From positions 744,001 through 808,000 of the forward strand of contig JAVFKD010000010.1 of assembly GCA_036429605.1 (NCBI GenBank): a stretch of 64,000 nt of DNA, written 5' to 3'. The first letter of the stretch is position 1, and every line of letters begins with the position of its first letter. This document shows, one piece after another, positions 44,748 through 53,969 of this stretch. The translations under genes were made by a program, and so were the position numbers. This stretch comes from Cladobotryum mycophilum (lineage: Eukaryota; Ascomycota; Sordariomycetes; Hypocreales; Hypocreaceae). The notes under the pieces are model-generated. The model did not search any database, was not told where the DNA came from, and was given only the letters and a program-made list of their open reading frames with translations.

Positions 44748-46346
44748 TTATGGACGTTTCCCATATCCTTGTTGGCTACAGAATGTCAGAAACTTGTATA
44801 GAGAAAGAGAAAAAGAGAAAGAGAGAGAGAGGTGAGTTTGCACATACCAGTCACTGCCACAATAGTCTTTACTAGAGCCACAGAACCCCGTACCTGAGCA
44901 GCACATTCCACTGAAGGGACCTCCAGTACACGTGTAATTGCCCTTTGCCTTGCCGCAGGCACCGTCGAGAGATGGTACATTTGAAGTGAGACACGAGTTT
45001 GAGAATGCTTTTTGACTGTTACCTTCAGGTTAGCGATTGATGTCGATGGCAACATAGTTTGGAAGAAAGAGAGACAAACCACCCCTGAGCGCAGTGATCA
45101 ACGTCGCTTCCACAGTATCCGGATGCACTACAACAGCCACCGAAGCGCGATCCACCACATTCGTAGCCTTTAGAGCTACCGCAAGTGCCATCTGGAGAAA
45201 CGTCAGGATTGCCGGGGCAATTACCGAATTCTGTCTGGCAGCCAGCGCTGCAGTGCTCTGCCGAGCTCCCACACCATCCACGGGAGCTACAGTAGTCCCC
45301 AAAGCCGGAGCCGGCACACTTGTATTCGTGGAGGCCACCGCATGTTCCGTCTTTGGAGACATCTGTAGGGAGAGGTATAGAACTAGCCCTTGTCGATGTG
45401 GGCGAACTGGAGACGCTGCAGCTTCCGAACTCGGGTTGGCTGTCGTGTCTGTAGGTTAGCCATTTACATCGGCTAGGTCGGATGAATGGCGATGCCTTAC
45501 CAGCCTTTCCCGCAATGTTCAACCAAGATACCACACTTTCCATTTGCACTGCAGCAGTTGCCATAGATAACGCTACATGTATATCCCTTGGAACCGCCGC
45601 AGCTCCCGTCAGGCGTGTTGCCTGTCTGCCAGGGGACTTTGGTCGGTGCTGGTCGAGGAATTATGCAGTCTCCAGAGTAGCACTTTTCAAAGCTGCAAAA
45701 CTCATCACCGGTTCCACAGCGCCCACCCTTGCTGCAGCAATTTCCCCATTTGCCGCCACACATGAGACCGTTGGCGACCGGTCCGCATTTGCCGTCCATG
45801 GAGTACTAGGACGGGAAACCGAGACATTGACCGGACCAGCGGGTACCTGGGGCGCAGTCTTTTCTAAGAAACAAAATGTGAGCTTGATTGGAAGGGATGC
45901 ATCCATGTAATTAACTTACTCTGTATTCCCGCACTTCCATGTTTCCGCATTGCAGCACTGCGAGTCGGTCCCAAGACATGAAGAGTTGCCGTGCGGAAGA
46001 CCACAGAACCCGTCTGTAGATATAGGGTACTGAATGTCTGGTTCACGGTCAGGAAGCCGTTTCTACGCGAGAGATAATAAATGGAGACATGTCACATACA
46101 TCCCTTTACACAGTATTCCGTGTTTGGTTTGATAGTTTCACAGTCGAGATCAACTTGAGGGTTCAGTTTGAAGAATCCCTCGACGGTGATGTGATATCTG
46201 ATGGCAAGTTCAGAGCATGTGTAGTAGTTGACTACGGTTGGTGTCAAAGCCGTGTAGCGGCACACAACATCGCCGACCTTTGGGGTGGCCGCCTGAGCAA
46301 TAGAGACCCCCAAAGCGAAGAGGATGGAAGGTTTGATAGTAAACAT
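44748..46346 (-). pseudogene. LysM plus multi-hevein chitin-binding secreted protein with in-frame stop
   Basis: A secreted chitin-binding protein of the LysM-effector type. Six exons on the minus strand (46346-46100, 46037-45920, 45863-45501, 45439-45080, 45015-44848, 44775-44748) join in phase; 427 codons. Order: signal peptide (FALGVSIAQA), one LysM domain (YTCSELAIRYHITVEGFFKL), then five Cys-rich hevein-type (ChtBD1) modules such as CCSKGGRCG, CCSANGKCG, YCSSRGWCG, CCSASGYCG and CCSGTGFCG. A TAG at 45808-45806 interrupts the frame after the first Cys-rich module, and no splice option avoids it. A C-to-T change on the coding strand would explain it. The truncated product would keep the LysM domain and one Cys-rich module. 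The neighbour is a chitinase gene, as is common for this class. Confidence 0.8.
44809..44832. repeat. GA-rich microsatellite in an intron
   Basis: A purine run of GAGAAAGAGA/GAGAGAGAG type inside the last intron of the LysM/hevein gene; on the coding strand it makes the pyrimidine tract of that intron. Confidence 0.7.
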
Positions 46347-46437
46347 TGCGGGATAGTGTGGCGTATGTTGACACTGTAGAGAGTATGCTTGGGTCTACCA
46401 TCGATTATGACATTTGGGAAGCAATATAGCGGATTAG

Positions 46438-46854
46438 TTAACAGGGTGTGGCTAAGTAGATGTCCCGCTCCAACGATGGATAGCATGCTCCCTTCACGAG
46501 ATCTTCTATTGTAACAGGTTTACCATCCTCTCGAGTAATTCGTTTCTCAGGCGCCTCGTATCGCTCTTCATCGTCCAGACTCAGATCGCCGACCAATAAC
46601 AACTGGTCGCTGGTTATGAAGATTCCGCTGCGGGCGTCATAGGTCACAGGTTCATGCGCTATCGGATGGCCGGCGAATGGCTGTCTTGGCGATGATGGGT
46701 CATCTGGGTCCTCCACGACCTCAATTTTGGAAATGTCGCCAAAGACCTCCCAGTACAATCGGGCAAAGATGTCTAGACGGCAAGCAGGTGATCCTAAGCT
46801 TACTCTATGACCTTGAACCAACTTTTCGGCCGTTTGCTGATCGTGTGGTTCCAT
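46438..46854 (-). CDS. Hypothetical acidic protein (138 aa)
   Basis: Single open frame, start MEPHDQQTAEKL. Acidic, with many Asp, Glu and Pro residues, for example DISKIEVVEDPDDPSSP. No signal peptide, membrane helix or motif recognised. It lies between the LysM/hevein gene and the chitinase. Coding status rests on length and composition only. Confidence 0.5.
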   Translation of the reverse strand: MEPHDQQTAEKLVQGHRVSLGSPACRLDIFARLYWEVFGDISKIEVVEDPDDPSSPRQPFAGHPIAHEPVTYDARSGIFITSDQLLLVGDLSLDDEERYEAPEKRITREDGKPVTIEDLVKGACYPSLERDIYLATPC

Positions 46855-47452
46855 CTGACGATCCGATGTAGTTCGATGTTTGAGTTGTGTGGTTGAGCCA
46901 ACAACACAGGCCGGCGTTGTCCATTATTACCTATTTTATACCTAAGCTTTCTCATTTATCACGTGCTACGTATCTAGCCCAATCAGCATTGCATGCATGC
47001 ATCGCTGCCTACCTTATATTACTATGCAAGTCTAGGTAGCCATACACCGTTACTCCATCATTCCTATCATGTCGTTCGTTTTGAAGTCTTAAGTCAGGCC
47101 TTGGTGCTCGAGTATGGCAGCTAAAACCCTTCAACACAAAGCCTTCCTTTTGTGAATTATGTGGGGAATACAGACACGAAAACCGATATGCATACTAACA
47201 GGGGCTTAATATCACATCCTGCCACGTTCACGTCGCACTTTGGAAATAGCAACAAGGCCACCAATAAGTTCTCTTTCCGACACACCCACTATGGCAACTA
47301 TCGGGGGCTTTCATACAGTCAATGGTTTCGCAAAGAGAAGTTAGGCAACGAGATGGTCGCCAAGTTGCTCGCAGAGAGGCTTTCGTGAATTAGTGGCTGC
47401 TCTCACGTGAAGGATTTTATGGCTGTCGGCAGTTGCATGGTAAGATTGATAT
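46855..47452. other. Intergenic region upstream of the chitinase locus
   Basis: Contains a chance 78-codon frame (47152-47388) with no protein character and no start context. Nothing else seen. Confidence 0.45.
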
Positions 47453-48590
47453 ATGAAAGGACCTCCTCAACCTGAGTTTATGACTGATGTATTGTCAAGC
47501 AGAAATACGAGCTTCTTTTGCCCTCCCGAACATGAATCTACGAACAACCCGACCTTTGCACTTTATTTTCATTCCCCTACTTATGCGTATTCCGCTAGAG
47601 CGCAGTTTATACAGAGATGGACTTACGTGAACAGTCAACCTCATTGGCGTAAGACGCCAATCGATCCTCTGGTAGCAGTTGCATTTCCGCAGTATGATGT
47701 TATTCTTGAGTACAACTGCTACTGGATGCCAGCTATTTGCCGCAATGTGGAAAACTGGAGAAGTGACACAACTAAGTCGAAGTGGTCAACACGAGAGGCC
47801 GATGACGTCTTCTGCTATGATTTCTCGCGACGAAAAGATAAATTTCAGCTTCCAGGAGGAGTAGGGGCTTCAAGAATGTATGTATCTGACTATTTATTTC
47901 TAATCTCCTGTGGTGATGATTATGGTGCTGATGCGTGTTCAGTCATCCGACCACAGACGTGCAGCCAGTTGTCCTAGTACTTGGTCAAATGGTTACACCC
48001 GGTGTCTGGAGGAAAACCAGCCCTATGTTATGCCAGGGCTATGGTTGTTCACAGATTTGGAGACCATCGATCCTGAAGCAGGCATGGAAATAGAAGGCTT
48101 TCGATTGTCTCCGGAGACCGGTGACATCTTCCGATCAGGCAGACAATACTCGTATGACGAGTTTCCACCTGCGACCTGGATTGAGGGTGGCTCCGGACCT
48201 GGTGGTGCAGCCAACGCCGCCGGAGATGCGGGAGGAACTGAAGCCAATACCTACTGCGCACCGCAAATGATACCGAAATGCAAAGGCAAAATTATAAGTG
48301 CTACCGTGAGGTCGGAGCAAAACTGGCAGGGAGAATCGCATAACATGCTGCAGCGCAGACTTCGAAAACAGATCCGACAACTCCCCAATCCACCAGCTCT
48401 GGGAAGGAACTCTTGTGTTCGATTTCGCCATCGGCTCATCAATGATGTCAATGTTGGACCAGCGCGTGCGTGGTGGAAAGATGGTAATGGACAGGATGGG
48501 AACTCAGAGGTAAACGCAAGAAAGAGGTGGACGGCTGAAGAAACAACGCACGTGTTCTCTTCCTTGCAATCTCTCACAGATTCGGAATAA
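47453..48590 (+). pseudogene. NucA/NucB nuclease-like segment upstream of chitinase
   Basis: Two exons, 47453-47877 and 47978-48590, with a 100-bp intron. The second contains a motif like the bacterial NucA/NucB deoxyribonuclease core: SYDEFPPATWIEGGSG, followed by Asn/Gln-rich turns and LRKQIRQLP. The first part is Cys- and aromatic-rich and unassigned. It has no signal peptide, so either the 5' end is missing or it belongs to a larger gene. The frame is closed by TAA at 48588-48590, but the chitinase frame resumes six bases later in the same frame. This suggests one original gene with a nonsense mutation. The nuclease assignment is by motif resemblance only. Confidence 0.5.
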
Positions 48591-48596
48591 GAGACA

Positions 48597-51500
48597 ATGG
48601 GCTACCAGAACGATGAACTAATTATTTCAGAGGATGGTATAAACCTCATTGTTCGTCGAGGAGATGAAAAAGCCAACAAATACTCAAGCAAGGATCGTAT
48701 TCGTGATCCATCGCTAATGTTGCCACCTCTTGGTTTAATGCAGGCTGCATCATCAGCAATATCACCATTTGTTCCCTTAGCCATCCCGGTCGAAGATGTT
48801 GAGAAGCGGACTGCCTCAGCGGTGAATGTTGATGAATCATTGACAACATATTCCTTCGAAACTCAACAGCAGCATACGAGCGACAAGGTCGACATTCTCA
48901 GGATTGGGACCACATATATATTTGGGCGAACTACTACCTCCGATGCAGCTTCTACCGAGAACAATTCTACTTCCTGGTCTTCTGTGGAAAGACCGTCGGC
49001 TGTTGATGGACCTATTCAATGCGGACCAAACATGCCCTGCGTAGATGACAGCTGCTGCAACACGGATGGAAAGTGTGGCTTCAAACAAGCTCAGTGAGTG
49101 TTGAATTAACCGATCTTCTCTTCTGCAATACCGGACAGTACTTTGCTAATTTCCCGCTCAGCTGCGGCTCATCTTGCATTTCGAATTGTGATGCGAAGGC
49201 CATGTGCGGTGTTGATTCGGCAGACGGCAAGACACCTTGTGGTTTTAAACTATGTTGCTCTTACTATGGGTGGTGTGGCACTGAGTCAATTCACTGTCAC
49301 GACCCGGAGCCACAGTACGGTAAAACACCATGTCAGCAGGGTTTCGGCCTCTGCGAGCTCATACAGACCATATTCCAGATGATGGCAATGCATGAGAGCG
49401 ATATTCCACTCTACGGCGAGTTTACGGCCTTGAAACGCAATGGTTTACAGACTTGGATTGCTATAGGAGGTGTAAGTCAAATTCTTAGCTCGCAAGCCTG
49501 CTGCTAGTGCTTCTTCTGATATGGATACTAACATCTCAATGCAGTGGTCCTTCAATGATCCCGGCCCAACCCAGACAGCCTTTAGTGACATGGCTTCGGA
49601 CCCGAAGAACCGAGTGACCTTCATCAACTCCCTACTCTCTTTCATGGAGACCTATGGCTTTCAGGGAGCCGACATTGACTGGGAATATCCATCAGACCCC
49701 AAGCGTGGTGGTCGCCCTCAGGATGGCGCAAACTTTGTGCTTCTTATGAAGGAAATGCATGCCGTTTTCTCAGCAAAGGGATACGGAATCAGCCTAATGC
49801 TGGAACCTGACTACTGGTACCTGCGTGGATTCCGACCTGCTGACATGCAGCAGTATGTGGACTTCATGGGCGTCATGACGTACGATCTTCATGGCCCATG
49901 GGACACTGACGTCAAGGCTCTTGGTTCCATTGTTAGACCTCAAACCGACATCACCGAAATCGACAAGAACCTGATGCCTTTGTGGTACGACGGTATGGAC
50001 CCGTCAAAACTGAACCTTGGAATTGCTTATTATGGCCGCACATACACACTCTCTGATCCAAAGTGTGGTCAGATGGGTTGTGGCTTCGTTCCTGGGAAAG
50101 GAGGCTCGCAGGGAAACTGTACAGCCTTCGCTGGTGTTTTATCAAATCGCGAGATCCGCCAAATACGCGATGAACAACACGTCACTCCCTATCATAATAA
50201 GACAGCCATGGTCAAGTACTTTACCTACGACGAGAAAAGCTGGGTTGGCTATGATGACGAGGAGACTTATGCGATGAAGCAATCCTTCGCGGACGAACGC
50301 TGTTTGGGAGGTACAATGATCTGGTCTGGTTGACTTTGATTCCAAGATAGGTGGTGGAGGTGATGCAAACAAGTACATCTCACCCAACTCGGCGACCATC
50401 ATACCTATGGCTCACACGACTGTCGCTCCCGGCGCCACACTCACCATTAAGGGCGATGTCGCAACAGATGTCGCGGGATTGCCTCATGATGGCAATCGAA
50501 ATAGCCCTAAAGGGCCTGGTCCTGACAAATGCGGTTCTTGCAGTTTCTTTCGCCACATAACATCCACCTGTTGCGGAACTGGTGGCTCGATTGGTAGTCC
50601 CATCGAGATTCCAGCCGGTGTTCCGCTCCCCATGGATCTACCATTCCCAAGTGACTTCATCCCACCTTTGCCTTTTACCGATTCTGATAGTAACCTGATC
50701 CCAGCAAATCAGCCCCTACCTAAAGAAGTCGCCATCCCCAAAGGAACAATATTTCCATCCTCGTTTGTTGTTCCTCCGGGGCAGCCCTTGCGTGAAGGGG
50801 AGGATGACGACGCCGCCAGCAACGCCACCATCATATGGATCTCACCAAACATCTGGAACCAGAGCAGCCCAGAGGTTAGATGCTTTCCACCTTGTACCTT
50901 GATCTTTCCCCCTTTTACAGAAACAACCTCCATCACCATTGATTATCCGCGCATTACACCAACAGACACGGTTTATAACAAGACTACCACCATGACGTTT
51001 CCCCCAATCACGCAATCGATATGGCCAGTGGAAAGCATCATCATTACCGAGAACCCCCTGATCATACCGACAAGGTGGACATAATCACACCGACACCAAA
51101 GACAACTACAACATGGCCCGTCTAACAATGGCGGGATGATGGGGGCCATCGTCATAAAACACAGGCGAGCCATCCACCGTCACCACCACCACCCATCTCA
51201 ATACCAATCCCACATATCACGATCAAGCCTGGCGTCCCATTCCCCACAGTACCGCCGTGTTTCTTCCCTTGGCTAGACTGCCCGGGAAGTGAGCCCGATG
51301 GCCCTAGCCACCCGAATCCTATGGACCCTGACGACCCCAGCGCTCCAAGTCCTCCGGTCCCTCCAGGTCCACATGATCCTGAGGACGACCTAGACGACGA
51401 TCCAGAAGGTGACGAGGGAGATGAAGGAGATTCTGAAGAGACATGCCTCCTTCCCCAGCCTAATCCCACTGACCCCGGTGACCCCGAGGATCCTAAGGAC

Positions 51501-51980
51501 CCCGATGACAGCTCCGGCAGCCCCCCAGATCCCAAGCCCGAGCCACCAAAATACAGTTCTCCTAATACAACACAGGATAAGGTCCATTGCTACGGCGATG
51601 ATTTGTTCTATGCCGGGCCCACTCTGCATCGTGCAAAAGCAATCCAAGTTATAACCCACTTCTGTGCCTCGATAAAAGACGCAACGTTGGGGCCAGGAGA
51701 GTATCGCGAATGGACGGAGGATTTCGGTGGATCAAGAGGGATACATAACAAGGGTTCCATGGCCAGCAGCATCGAGATCAAGAACGGGTGTGAGTGGGTA
51801 GTGGACGAAGCAGAATGTGGCGTCGAGCTGCGCAAGCCAATTGACCGCTGCGACACGAAAGGGGAGAATAACAAGAGTGGTTGGACTCTGGAGAACAACT
51901 GCATACGTTGGAGGATGGATATGATTGAAGGAGAATTCAATCGCCCCGTACTTCCGCCGCCTGGTCCGGACATTCTTTGA
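48597..51980 (+). pseudogene. Hevein/GH18 chitinase (subgroup C, killer-toxin-like), decayed
   Basis: A large chitin-degrading enzyme relic. Exons 48597-49093, 49162-49471 and from 49545 are joined by in-phase introns. It carries hevein modules (DDSCCNTDGKCGF, CCSYYGWCGTES) and a GH18 domain with the catalytic DxDxE (QGADIDWEYP) and later MTYDLHGPWDTD, LGIAYYGRTYTL. Lesions: the first GH18 strands, about 50 residues, are missing between CQQGFG and GEFTALKRNG; an extra G at 50328-50329 shifts the frame just after CLGGTMIW; another shift lies near 51070-51085. A Pro/Asp-rich linker and Cys-containing C-terminus of this class follow to 51980. The catalytic residues survive but the fold cannot be complete. 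It neighbours the LysM/hevein gene, a known pairing in Hypocreales. Confidence 0.8.
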
Positions 51981-52370
51981 GAGAGAGAGAGAAGATAAAT
52001 AGATGTAGATTGAGGCTCAGAATGTATCGCAAGAGGTGGTATGTCGAGTCCAACAATGGTGTTTGTATCTCTCAATAGTTCAATGTCATGACTTATCAGC
52101 ATTATACACTAGATTCTGTCGCATAGAAACAATGCTGGTAAAGTAGAGAGTCAAGATGCACAAAACGGACACGAGACACATTAAAGGCAAATATCACGTA
52201 GTCAAAAACATGCCACAACGATCCGAGTTCAAAGTTTATGCTTCTAGAGACGTTCAAATCCTCCACGTCATTTTCTATTCATGGCAACGCACCACTTCTA
52301 TCTCAATGACTTCCTCTTCCACCCCTCCTTTCCATCATTCCCATCAGCGCAAACTTCTCTTCGTCGTGAG

Positions 52371-52847
52371 CTACGGAAGCCTGGTTGTGATCATTCCGAA
52401 GATCCTATAGCCCTTGAAACTCCGCAAAGGGTCGGTGCATGGCTCGATGGTCAGGAAGTTTATCTCCTTGGCGGTCACGCTGACGCCTGGTGGATCATTT
52501 TGGAAGATGGTGGTGGTGACTGTTTCAAAGCTGACCATTCGGCAGTTATTCGCCAAGAGGTTGTCCTTTGACTGAACGATGGATCGAACGATTCGGGAAA
52601 CACCCCCCGACTGGGCGCGGACCTTGATCATACCAATCTTTTGGCTGGCCGGTACTTTCTCGTTGTTGACCTCGAAGAATGTATCGGCCGAGCAGAGCCT
52701 CTCCAACTCGGGAGTTGCATCTTTTATGAACGGGCCAAGGGAGTCGTAGCGAGTAAGGAACTCCTTGAGGAACAGGAGTCCCGGTGAGGCGTTGGGGAGC
52801 AGTTCATCAAGGGAACCATTGTGGATCTCAGTTTGAATGACGTTCAT
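52371..52847 (-). CDS. Hypothetical protein, possibly NTF2-like fold (158 aa)
   Basis: Single open frame, start MNVIQTEIHNGSLDELLP, no signal peptide or membrane helix. The pattern of alternating strands (VRAQSGGVSRIVRSIVQSK, then SFETVTTTIFQ and EINFLTIEP) resembles SnoaL/NTF2-like proteins, but no diagnostic residue is visible. Upstream are C/T-rich stretches consistent with a promoter. Function unknown. Confidence 0.55.
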   Translation of the reverse strand: MNVIQTEIHNGSLDELLPNASPGLLFLKEFLTRYDSLGPFIKDATPELERLCSADTFFEVNNEKVPASQKIGMIKVRAQSGGVSRIVRSIVQSKDNLLANNCRMVSFETVTTTIFQNDPPGVSVTAKEINFLTIEPCTDPLRSFKGYRIFGMITTRLP

Positions 52848-53728
52848 GGTGGCGGTGGATTGTGGTGATGAAGGGTAATATTCTTAGCGATAGTTGGCAA
52901 GTAAGGTAGTTTGGTGATTCGTGATTGATGATTGATTGGTGTTTGGTGGTGGTGCAAGAGTGATAGTGAAGTGATGGGTAATGACAAGCAGCTTGAGGAA
53001 GAAATCATGAGGATTATATAGTTGCAATCGAGGGTGGCAGAGCCTGTGTTTGATCCAAAATATCGCAGGTCGCTGTTCAATCGTTGCGCATCATGGCAAA
53101 GAATGATTCACATCTCCAACTCTGAACAACGAAATCCATCCCCTACCTTGACCATCCCTTTCATTAAGCAGGAAAAGGGACCATGTTCATCTAGATGTGC
53201 ACATAATTTTTTATTCAGACGAATATTATGGTATAGAACAATGGACGATAACGTCAATTGATCATCTCTTTCATCCACACACTGTTGTCCCGCTGGCTCT
53301 TTGATGATCGCAGCACCAATTACACGAGATTTCCAATTGGACAGTTTAGCTCAAAGAGAATCTTTTTTTATTCTGACTACCTATGCGATTGATAAAAGCA
53401 TTCATTTACCTGCAGATAGTACGCAAGCCCCAGGCCGTGTTTCTGTCCATTTTAGGCGTCTTGCATCAAAATCACACCCCTCCAAACACCTAGATGAGGC
53501 ATATGTTATGTAATAGGATGCCAACAAACCTCAGGCCTTGTTGCGAAAGCATACTGCGCATTCACCGTCAAATATACATTTGGGCCAGAACTTGCAACAG
53601 CCTTTTTCTTCTTCTTTTGGTATCCTTTGGACATGGCTTGGACTATCTGATACTGTGCATTTTAAGCAGTGAAATCACAATGGGATTCTGGATCCTTATC
53701 AGCGCTACCAGTCCTCACCATCATCATC
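52848..53728. other. Intergenic region, no gene recognised
   Basis: Contains short chance frames on both strands only. The left part is the promoter side of the 158-residue protein; the right part is the promoter of the Cys-rich secreted protein. Confidence 0.5.
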
Positions 53729-53938
53729 ATGAAGGTCGTCCTTGTGTTGTCCGTCCTTACCGCGGCCATTGCCGCCTGCAGTGGCGACGACTCGTACAGA
53801 TGCTGGAATTGTGGAAGCGATGACCTGAACTACAAGAAGACCGTCGAAGTTTGTGGCGACATTGGCAAGAGCATGTGCTATTGTTATGGTGTCTTGAGGA
53901 ACTTCTGCCAGCATGCGGGCAGTAGGAGCGAGTTTTGA
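53729..53938 (+). CDS. Small Cys-rich secreted protein (69 aa)
   Basis: Signal peptide MKVVLVLSVLTAAIA, then a mature chain of about 54 residues with seven Cys (ACSGDDSYRCWNC, VCGDIG, SMCYCYG, NFCQ). The size, secretion signal and Cys content fit a fungal small secreted protein or effector. The ATG at 53729 is chosen because it starts the signal peptide; an in-frame ATG 20 codons upstream would bury it. It lies 32 bp from a RIP-degraded hAT element. An odd number of Cys may mean one is free. No homologue recognised. Confidence 0.65.
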   Translation: MKVVLVLSVLTAAIAACSGDDSYRCWNCGSDDLNYKKTVEVCGDIGKSMCYCYGVLRNFCQHAGSRSEF

Positions 53939-53969
53939 CGGATATGCAAGGAGAAGGGATGCAGCGCAG

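Noticed and set aside
47152..47388. 78-codon open frame upstream of the chitinase locus
   Set aside because: No signal peptide or motif and no promoter-like context; likely chance.
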